Shown here: positions 1-10,371 of the stretch, piece by piece
Layout: each line of letters begins with the position of its first letter
Position numbering within the stretch: position 1 is the first letter of the stretch
From: Paramoeba atlantica
Taxonomy: Eukaryota; Discosea
Length of the DNA stretch: 64,000 nucleotides
Reading direction: 5' to 3'
NCBI GenBank assembly: GCA_977017575.1
Contig: CDRNVI010000003.1
Location: 62,001 to 126,000 of the forward strand
The notes under the pieces: model-generated
What the model was told of the DNA's origin: nothing
Database searches by the model: none
The model's input: the letters and a program-made list of their open reading frames with translations, nothing else
Translations under genes and position numbers: made by a program

Positions 1-43
1 GTTGCTTCGACTTTGTTGCGATAACCTTTTTTCCCCCCTGTAA

Positions 44-2446
44 TTAGCAAGCATTAACCACTTCCTGTACCAATGTTAAGACCGAATCAAAGGCAAGATG
101 GGAAAGCCTACACCAGTACGGAGCCAAACAGCCGATACCTCTATGTATTGAAGGAGTCGAAATGCCGTAAAGAACTTTACAATATTGAATTGGAGAAAGG
201 GTCAACTCCTTTGCACTTTTTACCAAAGAACGTACACACGATTCATTCTCATTGCTGATTGTTTGGGAGTTAAGCATGTACATATAATTATCGGAAATAT
301 CATCTTCGCCAGAACAACTTGGGCGAAGAGAACTCATGTAATGACTCAAAGACTCGTGAGATTTTTCAGAATCTTGATTCAAGAAAAGCGAAAGCAATAT
401 TCGGTAAAGTTTATCTAATCGTGTGAAATCCAAAGCTCTACGATCAGAAAGCGCACGAACGAGATTACGAGATAGAAAGCTTAGTGTATCAACTTGAACA
501 TCCTTTGAGAGAACTACACTAGGTAGTGGACGGTAAAATCGTACGTAAAGATTTCGTTCTTTTGCGTACTGCCGCAATCGCTCGGATAAATTGTCGTACT
601 GCAGTTGGGTAACACAGCAAGCATGATAGAGATCAATTTGTTGAGCGGCCCCAGTTTGAAGAGCGCCTTCGAGTTCTTGCATATAGGATAAGAAATAATC
701 GGGAATAGCTAGTTGATTAAGAATTGAACTAACCCCTATATCCTTTGTACACGCGGATGACAGAATAGATTTACGGAAGGATTGGCTGCGACGAGCGCAA
801 AGTGTCGCAAGTGAAGCACGACAGGGGCCAATTCGTAGAGCAGAGGGCAACATGCGATATAAGATATAACATATTCCCATGACGTGGGATTCATCCACGT
901 CCGCTACAACAGAGAGATCAGAAACATCAAGTGCGGCTTCAAAAGGATATTGAACTTTGCTCCTCTGATGGGAGGGTTTCATCAATCGTACGCAAAGTGC
1001 CTCGGCATGCGGACAATCCAAAGCAGGGGAAATAAAGCGCCTGAGATGATTGGCATAGGTTGCACGATCTATAATAACATGACAGTGTGAAATCTTACCG
1101 TCACGCCCAGCGCGTCCGATTTCTTGAATATATTCCTCTATGGAAGAGGGCATGTAAAAGTGAATTACGGCCCTAACGTCCGGTTTGTGAATACCCATAC
1201 CGAACGCTACGGTGGCCACGACGATTTGTGTATCATTCTTAAGAAACGATGATTGACATTCCATACGATTTTTGCGCGACATACCCGCATGATAACATCG
1301 AGCCAGAAAAGTGTGCTGCTTCGCCAAAAATGTCGCTACCTCTTCCGACAGTCGCTGTGTTGATACATATATAATTATGGATTCTGACGAATTAACGCTT
1401 TGAAGAATCGAAAGCAGCAAATCAAGCCTTTTTTGGAATAGAAACGAATTTTCCACGAAAACAGAGCCGTATGCGGAAGTATCCAATAGGTGAGAATGTA
1501 AAAGTAAATTGGTGCGTAGTGAGAGCTGAGAAACCACTGAGCACGGCTTCAACATACGTTGCAGGTCTTGCGTCACTCGGCAAGTAGCAGTGGCCGTCGT
1601 TGCCAATATAGGCTTTGTGGCCGTCAAAATTTCTTGGATACGTGAACACAAGCCCAAATAGCTAGGGCGAAACTCGTAACCCCACTGGCTAATACAATGA
1701 GCCTCATCAACACAAACAAAGGCGCATAACTCGCGAATCTGAAGCAGTCCCTGAAGAAATATTTGATCGGTCGAAAAGCGTTCCGGTGAAGTAAATACTA
1801 CGGCACACTTTCTCGAGCGTATGTTATTAAAAACATTTTCCGTTTTTCGCGAACCTGTCAGCACTACACCAGGAATAGAAGCAGGGAGATGACCAACTTG
1901 GTCATGCATCAACGAAACTAGAGGAGAAATCACTAAGCAGAAACACGAAGGATGGTGCTCTCGAAGGATGGCCACTGGAAGTTGATAACATAATGACTTT
2001 CCCGAACCCGTGGGCAACAATGCAATCACAGAGCGACCATGTAGAATAGATTGAACTACCTCCAGCTGTCCCGGTAGAAAATCATCAAATCGAAAATACG
2101 TTTTAAGTTTTTCCCGAAGGTGTTCTATTGTAAGCGAAGTTACAGTGAGTAATGGATGAGCAGTAGATAAAGTGTTTTTCTGATCGTTGCAACTGTCGTG
2201 CGGTAACTCTGCACACGAGGAATCGTGAGTTGCGTTTGTGAATTCTACGTTTTGTACGAATTTTGACTGCTCTTTTGAATTCGATCTCCTTTTTCTTCTT
2301 TTCGGAGAAGAAACAGACTCGAATATTTCATTTTCTTCTATGGAAGACGTCGGTACCACATGCGATACAGAATTATCAATACTAGGGGAATATACGTCTG
2401 AATGGTGCAAATGAGCTGCGCCTGGAAGGATAAGAGAATTTGTCAT
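44..2446 (-). CDS. RECQL4: RecQ-family DNA helicase, RECQ4-like
   Basis: An 800-residue ATP-dependent 3'-5' DNA helicase of the RecQ family, expected to act in the nucleus in replication and repair. Visible motifs in order: a basic, NLS-like KRRKRRS near residue 50; a RecQ motif 0 region (FRFDDFLPGQ) near 118-127; Walker A LPTGSGKS near 144-151; DEAH at 247-250 followed by CISQWGYEFRPSY; TTATAT (motif III); then CYHAGMSRKNR, VVATVAFGMGIHKPDVRAV and the QEIGRAGRDGK arginine-finger motif VI. The wording around VATVAFGMG and SHCHVII is closer to RECQ4 than to BLM/WRN. No HRDC domain and no Sld2-like N-terminus are evident. The start is the first ATG, 15 nt after a candidate splice acceptor. The stop lies just before TTACAG, so a further short 3' exon beyond the window cannot be excluded. 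RecQ family is certain; the RECQ4 subtype is probable. Confidence 0.9.
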   Translation of the reverse strand: MTNSLILPGAAHLHHSDVYSPSIDNSVSHVVPTSSIEENEIFESVSSPKRRKRRSNSKEQSKFVQNVEFTNATHDSSCAELPHDSCNDQKNTLSTAHPLLTVTSLTIEHLREKLKTYFRFDDFLPGQLEVVQSILHGRSVIALLPTGSGKSLCYQLPVAILREHHPSCFCLVISPLVSLMHDQVGHLPASIPGVVLTGSRKTENVFNNIRSRKCAVVFTSPERFSTDQIFLQGLLQIRELCAFVCVDEAHCISQWGYEFRPSYLGLCSRIQEILTATKPILATTATATCRVTQDLQRMLKPCSVVSQLSLRTNLLLHSHLLDTSAYGSVFVENSFLFQKRLDLLLSILQSVNSSESIIIYVSTQRLSEEVATFLAKQHTFLARCYHAGMSRKNRMECQSSFLKNDTQIVVATVAFGMGIHKPDVRAVIHFYMPSSIEEYIQEIGRAGRDGKISHCHVIIDRATYANHLRRFISPALDCPHAEALCVRLMKPSHQRSKVQYPFEAALDVSDLSVVADVDESHVMGICYILYRMLPSALRIGPCRASLATLCARRSQSFRKSILSSACTKDIGVSSILNQLAIPDYFLSYMQELEGALQTGAAQQIDLYHACCVTQLQYDNLSERLRQYAKERNLYVRFYRPLPSVVLSKDVQVDTLSFLSRNLVRALSDRRALDFTRLDKLYRILLSLFLNQDSEKSHESLSHYMSSLRPSCSGEDDISDNYMYMLNSQTISNENESCVRSLVKSAKELTLSPIQYCKVLYGISTPSIHRGIGCLAPYWCRLSHLAFDSVLTLVQEVVNAC

Positions 2447-2461
2447 TGTAGCTGGGGTGGT

Positions 2462-2507
2462 CTAATAAAAACAAAACCATAATCCGAGATCAGTATAATA
2501 TTCATAC
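2462..2507 (-). other. Putative 46-nt 5'UTR intron or trans-splice acceptor upstream of the helicase
   Basis: On the minus strand the sequence reads GTATGAAT, then an AT-rich stretch, then a T-rich run ending TTTTTATTAG, 15 nt before the helicase ATG. This fits either a very short cis-spliced intron in the leader or a spliced-leader acceptor. The sequence alone does not decide. Confidence 0.4.
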
Positions 2508-2514
2508 CTACCGG

Positions 2515-2631
2515 CTTAGCAAAAAATTAGACATTTTTTTTAATTTGGCCCTTCGAGCTCGAAAAAGAAGTCGGACCAATGTTTGCGGACCAAAATTACT
2601 GTGGATCAAAATTATTCGGGCCAAATGTTTC
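2515..2631. repeat. Diverged dispersed repeat (family J), copy 1
   Basis: A T-rich stretch with the recurring phrase GTCGGACCAATnTTTG and several GGACCAAA words. A diverged counterpart occurs at 19500-19836, in the same orientation, upstream of RPB11. No coding potential is evident. Its nature is unknown; it may be a MITE whose ends I could not define. Confidence 0.4.
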
Positions 2632-3821
2632 GGTGGAATTAACCCAATATTGCACAAAAAATAATTTTTTTTCCTCAATTTTTTAACACTTTTCCAATTT
2701 TTCTTTTCGTCTCGTAAAAACATTAGACATCCTTTTTTAGCATATTTCTGTTCATTTTTATCTTACAACAGACATTTCCGCATGACTTACGAAAATTTTA
2801 CTCCGGCTTGCGCAGGATGCCCGGATATTTCTTGTGCTCAGAGAATGGTCATGAGCAAAGTTGGCTCCTGGGATGCAGGTGACTGCATTTTATGGCACAA
2901 ACTAATAGGTCAAACCGTGAAATGTGAACGAGGACATTAACAAACCACGCGTGTTATCAAGGGGGGAGGGGAGCGATGGGTATGTCCCGTGCGTACTTGT
3001 CGCGCCCGGTACGCGCTGGAGTCTCCTCTTCTCTCCTCTAAATGTCGACTCACCCCCACACAAGTTATCCTAGGCCTCATTGGGTATTCACGATCAATGA
3101 AAGAAAAGGATGTAGCCGAAGAGTGCGGGCTCTCTGAACAAGCGACGTGCAGGTTTCGTCAGATGTTGGACCACATCATGACGTGGGCTCACCAATATCG
3201 AAGACAAGAGGCGGAGGGAACCATTGACTTTATGCAAGTTTTTTTCAAAGATTAAAGTAGGAGGGCCTAACCGTAATCGTAGAGTCCGTCAGGCAGGAAG
3301 CGACATTGCACAAACTCTATGCGAAACCTCCAGGGATGGTAAGCTAAAAGAAATTTTTACCACGCCTGTCTCGGATAAAAGAGGAGAAACTTTGATTCCG
3401 CTTGTGGCTGAGATGGCTCGCGGGCCACGAAACAGGATATGGATGGATGGGGCGGGACACAATGCTCCAGGCTTCGCCGAACATTATCGATTGGAACAAG
3501 TGATCCATCGGGATGAACGGGTGACAGAAGACGGGGTTCATACTAACACGGTGGAAGGGGCAAATTCTATGCTTAAAAAGCGATTGACATCCGAGGGGGG
3601 AGTCTGGGAAGAAATGAGGACTCTCGAGAGGCACGCCAGCGTGTTATAGCCGAAAAGTGCAACGGTTCGTTGAAAAAGTATCAAAAATACCCCCGAAAAA
3701 GAATATTTGAGGACATACAATACTTCTTTTCAGAGATAATTTTGTGTTAGGCATTTGCTTTCATCGAAAATTTCAAAATACATTTTTTTTCGAAAGTGTG
3801 CTATATTGGGTTAATCTGACC
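2632..3821 (+). mobile_element. Merlin-type DNA transposon, degraded
   Basis: About 1190 bp bounded by inverted ends of about 25 bp sharing TTAACCCAATATnGCAC (left 2632-2655, right 3796-3821). It is flanked by near-matching 8-bp duplications, AATGTTTC on the left and AATTTTTC on the right. Inside are the remains of an IS1595/Merlin-type DDE transposase. Merlin elements move by cut-and-paste and make 8-9 bp target duplications, which fits. The right end lies 30 bp from the start of the Merlin element at 3851, so two family members sit side by side. Confidence 0.8.
2783..3649 (+). pseudogene. Merlin/IS1595-like transposase, broken
   Basis: Coding remains spread over more than one frame. An N-terminal Cys-rich piece (CAGCPDISCAQR) begins near 2810. 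A helix-turn-helix-like segment (SMKEKDVAEECGLSEQ) lies near 3100. After a frame change near 3240 comes the catalytic part: a GGPNRNRRV segment where the family has K-x-GGP, MDGAGHNAP for the second Asp region, and the family hallmark GVHTNTVEGANSMLKKR near 3535-3585, which carries the HTN...E motif. The intact ORF pieces are 2989-3255 and 3224-3649. The frames do not join, so the gene is dead as it stands. Family assignment is firm from HTN-x-x-E; the exact 5' end is uncertain. Confidence 0.75.
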
Positions 3822-3850
3822 AATTTTTCGTGCAGTGAAACATAAAAAAA

Positions 3851-4682
3851 ATATCTTCGGTGAAACTGAACCAATATTCGCACTTTTCTCATTTCTGGTA
3901 AAAAAAAGTTTATTTGAACTTTTTTCCGCCCCTTTTTAATGATGAATTGTGTTTGTGTACATTAATTTTATATAAACGGTGTGTTTTTTGAATTCGTTTG
4001 TACTTCTTTATCTTCTCACCTTTTAATGACGCGCACTTGATGCGTTAAGGTTCTCGTGTCGTTCAATAATTATCATTAGAAAAATGTCCTCCAGGGGTGA
4101 GAATCAATGTCTTAAAAGGATGCGAAAGCACTCTCCAGTGGCGCAGAAAGTGATATGTTACAAGAACCATTGAGATAATAGAAGAACCACAAATTATCTG
4201 CATGGACTCTGGTCCGAATAGAACGTTCAAGAATCCTCTTCTCCAAACATCGAGAATCTTGCTTCAGGAAGTCGCATAAAAATTCATTCTATCTGACACC
4301 CGTCACAATTTATCTCTACGCGAAAGTGTTAGCCACCAAAGACAGTGGATTACAACTGAAGGCGTGCACACGAGCACTATGGAGTGCGCTAACTCCATGG
4401 CCAAAAAGCGTCGGAAGCGGGACAGTATTGTTCCAGGTCGGAAGCTGAAAAAGAAGGGTACCGAATACAAGCATAAGCAGAGGTATGCACCGGAAGTTTT
4501 AAGTGTAATGGGGGTGATGCATTGTTTCAAGTTTTAGTAAATTTGAAGCAAGGCCGTGCATGAGTTCATTTGTAAGAAGTAAGCATGTACAAGTTGAGAA
4601 AAGTTTAAAGTACGGGAAAAAAAGGATTTTTTTTTGAAAATTTGTAAAATTGCGAATATTGGTTCAGTTTAACCATATCTTC
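3851..4682 (+). mobile_element. Non-autonomous Merlin element with perfect 8-bp target-site duplication
   Basis: The element is 3859-4674 (816 bp). Terminal inverted repeats are GGTGAAACTGAACCAATAT on the left and its complement, with one mismatch over 23 bp, on the right. Both sides are flanked by ATATCTTC (3851-3858 and 4675-4682), a perfect 8-bp duplication. Near 4345-4410 a short transposase remnant reads GVHTSTMECANSMAKKR, matching the HTN...E block of the neighbouring element. It is therefore an internally deleted or decayed sibling of the 2632-3821 element, and its clean duplication suggests a fairly recent insertion. Confidence 0.82.
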
Positions 4683-4860
4683 CAGGCCTCCCTCGAGGTT
4701 TGACGTTGTTATTCAATTTTTCGTTTTACAGAAAACGAAAGACCGCACTTTTAGATTTTTTGCTTTGTGCGCTGTTCCAGTAGCTCACAACACTTGCGAC
4801 CTTTTGTGTCATACACAATTCACAAATTGCTCTAACTTCAGCCACAGTATATTTGTTAAT

Positions 4861-4945
4861 TGCAGTGGTTATATAACTACCGCTCTATCCTCGATTATTG
4901 AAAAAAAAGTGAACAAAAACAGTGAAAATATAGAGAGGAATAAAG
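4861..4945 (+). repeat. Family A repeat, left-end fragment
   Basis: About 85 bp matching the left end of the full family A copy at 14641: a GTGGTT...ACTACC mini-hairpin, then CTCGATTATTGAAAA and GTGAACAAAAACAGTGAAAA. The copy stops exactly where the TA-flanked element at 4948 begins, so that element probably landed in it. Confidence 0.7.
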
Positions 4946-5067
4946 TACAGTGGTCGTCACCAATCTGAGAGTCACAAAAATGAGAATGACCCTCTGAAAA
5001 ATGACAAATGATCGTGTCAACGTTCAACTCAAAAAGCCCCTTGAAAATGAGAATGTATCAAAAGTGA

Positions 5068-5509
5068 AGAAGAAGACACGGAGGGCTCTGCAGCGCCAAC
5101 CGTTAGGGTAGAGTCTCAGGTCACCGACCGTCATTGTCTTGCTACCCCTTCCCAGACCCCCTTCCCCATTCCCAGACGCCAATCCACGCCTTGTGGCCCG
5201 AGCGCGGCTACCCAACCGTAGCTACCAGGACGGGCGTCCAACATCGTGTAGGCGTTGCATCGTGTAGGATGTGTCTCATGCCTCTTTAAGCAGCTCGCAA
5301 TTTAGCGGCTGCGCTGGAGCCTGGTTCAGCTTGGCGGTTCCGGGTCGGTCTTCCAGGGGAGCGGGGTTGGGTATGGGCCTTGAAGGCACTCCTGATCGCT
5401 TTCCCTTTGTAGTGAGGCCGCCAGGTTGCGAGTTTTGTCGACAGCGGGAATAAAACCCCAACCTGCAGGTTGAAAGGCCCACCGTCTGCCAAATACTCCC
5501 GTACCGCCT
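5068..5509 (-). mobile_element. tRNA-derived SINE, inserted in family E
   Basis: About 442 bp, reading from 5509 down. The tRNA-like head shares GGCAGACGGTGGGCC and AACCTGCAGGTT with the SINE at 53248. It is followed by the same body and a pyrimidine-rich TTCTTCTTC tail. The flanks TCAAAAGTGA at 5058-5067 and 5510-5519 are a 10-bp target duplication. It is the same family as the 53 kb copy, in the opposite orientation, and more diverged in the head B-box. Confidence 0.8.
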
Positions 5510-5519
5510 TCAAAAGTGA

Positions 5520-5930
5520 TGTTGGATCAAAAGTGTTGTTGTTGTGCCAGTCTAGACCTCGAAAAAGAGACATCCGCACAAAAATTCAGCTACGGAAGTG
5601 GTGGGGGTGATGATCTTTTTTTGGGGTCTCTGAATCGAAATCTCAGCGTCTAGGCATTATGGTTTAAAAAAAATTAGCATCAGAACTTTAATTAATTTGT
5701 AAGTGTAAAATGCCTTCTACTGCGGCTTCTCCCTCTGCAACTTCAGATTCTGAGTCACTCACTTAAATGAAGTCTTCAACGTCTATTGAATCCTGCAAGG
5801 AATTCGGTACTGTGGGAAATTTAGTTCCTTCGTCGGGCTGCGTGCGGAGCCATACTTCTTGTTGCCTACCCAGTTCCCCAATTTGTCGTAATAGCCACCG
5901 CTCTCCCAGCATGACTTTATATTGATTTTT
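5520..5930. other. Interior of family E element, no gene seen
   Basis: AT-rich sequence with short open stretches only. No recognisable protein or RNA motif was seen. It belongs to the 4948-6086 element. Confidence 0.4.
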
Positions 5931-6295
5931 TTTCTACTTCTGTTCTATTTCTTGTCAACGCTCAACGGCAAAATCAACACGAAAATGAGAATGGTCGCGA
6001 AAATGAGAATGGTCGCGAAAATGAGAGAGAATGAAGAATTCCTGTCAATGTTCAACTACGGATTCTGAGAATAGTGACGACCACTATAATATAATAAACC
6101 CTGTTCCGGGTTATTGTGCCCCCCCTGCACAATAACTGGCTCTATACGTGACACAATACGTGGCTCTAGGAGAAATACGTGGCTCTATTCATGAAGCACA
6201 TGCATATAATCGTATATGTATTTGTAAGAAAGTATTTGTATCGATACCTGCGTGTATTCGTTTTGAATTAAAAAATATGGAATGCTTTCGTATTT

Positions 6296-7139
6296 CTATT
6301 CTGAAAACTTATCCTTCTTACCTTTGCCTGGTTTCTTTGGGTCGTACGGAACATCACAAATGTGTTGTTTTAGAAAATCACGACGCAACCTTATCGGCTC
6401 CACTACACCACACCCCCGACTACACCAACACATAGTGGATTCATCTATCTTTCGCAATGACTTAACAGCGGAGTTATCTACATCATATTGAGGGTCATCA
6501 TATTGAGGATCTATACCAGATTGAAGGTCCGAAGCAGTGGTTGCAACCGATATAACCAAGATCTCCGAGAAACATTTCATCCTTGTGATGATCGAAAAGT
6601 GGAGTTTTGTGTGTCGTAGTGCTACTATAAATCTTGGCATCATATATGCTACCATTCACGGGTCTTCGAAAAAAGGAAGGAACTCCCGCCAATGTCATCC
6701 AAAACTCAATTTTAAAACAATGCTCTTGATGTTTTCCAGAGTACGTTTCATCTCTTTGTACGTACTCCCCCCGCTTGCTATCCCAAACAGTGTTGGTCCT
6801 GCGGCAAGGAATCGTCGTGACATCCACGATACATATCACATCAGAAAGCTATGGAACACCGTGGCGAAACCGCAAATTCGGATTCATTAGTTTGGGGGAG
6901 GAAAGCAGTCTTGCAGTACGGGTGAAATCTTTACGTAGTGTACGAATAGAGACTGGCGGATGATCTGGGCTTATCCAGATCCCTTGCAAGTCATGCAGCT
7001 GTTCCCACGTGCAATTCAAGGCGCACATACAGAGGGAAGATTTCGAACGCCTCATGTCTGTTTCTCCTACATAGGCGCCGTGAACCTGCTGTAATTCAGA
7101 AAAGACTTGAGTAACCTGTTGATGTGTTATTCCGTACAT
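6296..7139 (-). pseudogene. PIF/Harbinger-like (DDE_Tnp_4 type) transposase, broken
   Basis: Three overlapping minus-strand pieces (7139-6849, 6839-6498, 6655-6296) look like parts of one transposase in order. The first has HTH-like text (GITHQQVTQVFSELQQ). The second carries the catalytic core: IVDVTTIPCRR (first Asp), YSGKHQEHCFKIEFW, VNGSIYDAKIY and GDLGYIG (second Asp). The third should hold the C-terminal Glu region but is poorly preserved. The three do not share a frame. The family call rests on D...YSGKH...DGSIYD...GDLGY, typical of IS5/Harbinger DDE enzymes. No partner Myb-like gene and no ends were identified. It is a decayed DNA transposon. Confidence 0.65.
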
Positions 7140-7445
7140 TAAAAGGTAAAAGAAAGATGTATGAACAGAGAAGTGTCAAGAAAAGATATTTTATCGAGGT
7201 TTTCAATCTCATACAAGCTATTCCTCAGCATATAGGAGTACAAACCGGCTTTAGAACACCAAAAAACAACCCGCTGTTTCGCGGTGTTTCACAAATCTAA
7301 CACGCCTCCCCTCATATATTTCCGCCCCCCGGGTTAAAAAATTCTACTGTATCAAGGTCGAATCACACAATGAAAATATGCTTACAACGATACCGCAGAT
7401 TCTTTAGACAAAAAGGCGTGCAAGCTGGAAGTGAAATGAACTACC
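7140..7445. other. Spacer without recognised features
   Basis: AT-rich, with a short C-run region near 7325. No gene or repeat was identified. Confidence 0.3.
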
Positions 7446-7448
7446 GTA

Positions 7449-7710
7449 TACCCCCCCCCCAGTAAGATACCACACCAGTAAGAGAGATTTGGCTCGGGAG
7501 CCCCACAGGGGGCGTATAGGGGATAGGGGGCGGGTGTCTGCATGTTGGGGGCCTCGGGGGTAAGCGTTTTAACACATTTTCACAAGAAAAAATGTAAAAA
7601 ATAGACAAAAAAGTTGGGAGAAAAGAGGTAACTGGCCAAAAAAGCATATCCCAACAGTAAGAGAGATTTGGCCATTTCGACCCAAAACCCATTCTCTTAC
7701 TGGGGGGGTA
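7449..7710. mobile_element. MITE with C10/G7 inverted ends (family G)
   Basis: A TACCCCCCCCCCAGTAAG left end faces an inverted CTTACTGGGGGGGTA right end, about 262 bp apart, in a TA-rich context. An internal copy of AGTAAGAGAGATTTGGC occurs twice (about 7470 and 7650). No coding sequence was found. A much shorter relative with the same ends is at 32721-32783. Confidence 0.6.
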
Positions 7711-8041
7711 TATGGTAGCCATAAAGTACTACGGGGACATATTGCACGGCAATGGAAAGAGAAAATCAGAGCAAAATAATACCTCAAAATGTCTTAAAAC
7801 TCAGCGAACTAGAAAAGGCACAAGCCAAAGAGCAGTACCTGTATCTACGGGACATCCTTTGTTGGAAAAGTCAAACGATTCACGTTCAACGAAATAACCC
7901 AAACGGAGCATTCGAATACAGTGCGTGGTGTTATTACGGGACGGGATACCGGTGAAACTTTAATTAAGAATAACATTAATTAAACCGGGGGACGGAACAA
8001 TATTAAGTTGTTGAAACTTAATAATAACTTGACAACTTAAT

Positions 8042-8784
8042 AATTTTCTTTTTTAGGCTCTTCGTTAAACGCGGTGGTTGTTTTCAACTTAGAAGTCACT
8101 CATGCTGCGCGTTTCGCGTTGAAAACTACCACCGCGTTTAACGAAGAGCCTAAAAAAGAAAATTCGGCCTGGAAAGCTAAAGAAAACACAAAGATTATGG
8201 CCAAAATTAGCCGAGTTTCGGGTAATGGGGTGATTTTTGCGTAGTTTTGCTCTCAGAGCACTAAATCCGATATTTGCGTGTGAGAAATCACTCGCAGGCG
8301 TGAATGAAAGCCGACTAAACGTATTGGGTAGAGAATGCGACTCCAACCACACCATTCCTTTGACATAAGAAGGGGTATCTGGCGAAAACGACGGTGCAGA
8401 ATAGGTCCCAAACTATAAAAATACAATAGGGAAAAGAATGTTGAAAAAATATTTTTTTTACCATTTTTTTCATCAATTTGAGTTTTTTTTCAATCTTTTT
8501 TTTTCCGAAAAACCCGTCCCGCGGATACGCAGGGGGGTCACCCCCGGGTAGGGGGGTGGAAAATGCGCGCCAAGACCCCGGCTACCCCTTCTGCGCTTTT
8601 TTTTCGAAAATTAATTTTTTCAAAAAAGTTTGCTCGATCATGACCCCCCCTGGACTCCCCAAGGGTTCGATTTTTTTTGAAAATTTTTGGACCACCGGAG
8701 CCCCTTTTATATTTTGTTCTTCTATTATAAATTTATTACTGTGTTCCTCTTTATATTTTCACTGTTTTTGTTCACTTTTTGGTC
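8042..8784 (-). repeat. Family A fold-back element, minus copy
   Basis: Reverse complement of the 14641-15530 copy, lacking its left tip. Its terminal hairpin is 8042-8087 paired with 8118-8164, 46-47 bp arms that include AGGCTCTTCGTTAAACGCGG, with one arm mismatch and a 30-bp loop. The rest contains the TTTGTGT..GAAAGAATGG-like segment, poly-T/A tracts and the conserved GATACGC..GGGGTCACCCCCGGG block. It fuses at about 8780 to family D. No coding function was recognised. Confidence 0.7.
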
Positions 8785-8995
8785 AAAAGGGACTTTTTTT
8801 CCCCCAAAAACTTTTAACTTCGTACTTCCCTTAATAAAATATGCCAAACAAGAAAATGTATGAGCTATATCTTGGTTCTGGTTCTGAGCCTGGACAATAA
8901 TTTCAAATTCATTAAACAGCGGATTACAAGAACTCCTTAATTCACATCGTACGGTGCAGGCTTCTATCATCACGTCATCCAAGGTTCCCAAAAAT
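8778..8995. repeat. Family D repeat, uninterrupted copy
   Basis: It matches 53134-53247 joined to 53684-53788, where a SINE interrupts the other copy. This copy is therefore the empty-site reference for that SINE insertion, reading through GGTTCTGAGCCTGG without a break. On the minus strand both copies keep an open stretch encoding GTLDDVMIEACTVRCE...SSCNPLF, hinting that D derives from a coding mobile element. Confidence 0.65.
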
Positions 8996-9340
8996 CCATT
9001 ACAAAGAAAATCCATTTTTTCCAATTTTTCAGAGCTTTTTTTCTTTATAAATGGTTTCTCAATGAATTTGTGGGATACTCCCGTTAAATCTACACAAGGA
9101 CAGTATGCCAACTCTCCCAAAAACGAAACACCCCCAATCACTCATAAAATAGTGCGATGTACCCTCCCAGAGGGTCTTGAAATTGTCCGCCAATGTAAAA
9201 AGGAGTTTAGTGTTCATGAGTTGGCCAAAAATTTTGGCAGAGACAGAGAAACTATACGTGATATCCATACCCTGGGCTTAGCTCTGAGTAATTGCTCGGC
9301 ATGAATCAATGATGCTTAATTTACTAAACCACATACCCAT
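8996..9340. other. Possible transposase N-terminal remnant
   Basis: On the plus strand near 9150-9290 a stretch reads IVRQCKKEFSVHELAKNFGR then DRETIRDIH, which resembles a helix-turn-helix of the type found at the N-terminus of Tc1/mariner or Tigger-like transposases. Nothing catalytic follows. The call is weak. Confidence 0.25.
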
Positions 9341-10370
9341 TTAACATACCCCCCCGGTATGTTATCAAGGTATAGGTATGTTACGATAAAGATACAGTTT
9401 CTGTACCTTGTTGGTACATTTTGCTAGCCCTTCATTTCTTTTCCCGGAAACGGGCATACATTTTCCTTTTAAATGCCCGTTTCCGGCTGACGGCTAGCAG
9501 GGACTGTCCCTCTTTGTCGTGGAAGTAGGGGACGTACTTCCGACTTTTCACCCCTCCCCGGCTCACTCCTTGAGTGAGTTTTCTTCCCTCCCCGGCTTTC
9601 TTCTTCTCGCGCCTGTCTCTTCCCGGGAGCTATGCGCCATGGTGGCCTCCCTTGAGGACCACTGGGCGTGACTCTGCCTCGCATTATCGCGAGGCAGCGG
9701 TCGGTTGCAGTGCGCCCCTCCGGCTGCGTAAAGAGGTGGTGAGTTGCCTGGACCACCTCTACCGACTGGGACCGAGTCGGTTGCAGTACGCCCCTCCGGC
9801 CGCGTAAAGAGAGGGCGAGTTGCCTGGACCGACCGAGTCCGTGTCGAACCCCCTTTGGCGACATCCGTTGTGGGCGGATTATGTGCCGATGATATCGGCC
9901 GTCGCATTAAGGGGATTATCTCTGCGCCAAAGAGCGCATGATAAACAAACTCTAGTGAAGATATATAAAAAAGAAGAAAAATACTTTCACTGTTAGAACC
10001 TGTATCTAAAGATGTACCACGCGTAGTACCAAATGCTAAAACGTATCAAAATACATCTAAAAACGCATAAAACATACCCCTGCCGGGTCGATGGGTAATT
10101 ACCCATTAGCGGGTCTGTGCGGGTAAATTACCCGGGTCTGTGACCCAGTTACCCGCACCGACCCACACCGACCCGCATCGGCGCACTAGCCATTAAATAC
10201 AAAATAATTTCCTCTTCTTTTATTAAAAGAAACATTTTGTTAAAAAGTACGTGATATTACGGTTGGATTTTTGAACCGTTGCACAAAAAAGCCGTGGGAC
10301 GAGGGGGGGTATGTTAAGTGTCGCAGGCCAGAATAACATACCCCCCCGGTATGTTATCCAAGGTATAGGT
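9341..10370. repeat. GC-rich block bounded by AACATACCCCCCCGG repeats (family F)
   Basis: The palindromic word AACATACCCCCCCGGTATGTT occurs near 9346 and near 10334 in direct order, and again near 38115. The segment 10245-10370 is the counterpart of 38030-38160. Inside, a 14-bp-stem hairpin (CCGGAAACGGGCAT and its complement) lies at about 9444-9487. A roughly 78-bp unit beginning GTCGGTTGCAGTnCGCCCC is repeated at about 9698 and 9776. The block is much more GC-rich than its surroundings. No gene was recognised. Confidence 0.45.
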
Positions 10371-10371
10371 A

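Larger units (their letters stand above)
4948..6086. mobile_element. TA-flanked Tc1/mariner-type non-autonomous element (family E) carrying a nested SINE
   Basis: The ends are inverted copies of AGTGGTCGTCAC with further diverged matches inward. They lie between TA dinucleotides at 4946-4947 and 6087-6088, the target preference of Tc1/mariner elements. Subterminal copies of the word AAAATGAGAATG occur near both ends (about 4977 and 5043; 5998 and 6016) and could be transposase-binding repeats. There is no transposase ORF. A SINE is inserted at 5068-5509. A second left-end copy is at 28733-28850, and the word also recurs at 16218-16295. Confidence 0.65.

Noticed and set aside
9469-9941. Overlapping ORFs in the GC-rich block as genes
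   Set aside because: They arise from high GC and a 78-bp duplication; Arg/Pro-rich translations without domain signals on either strand.
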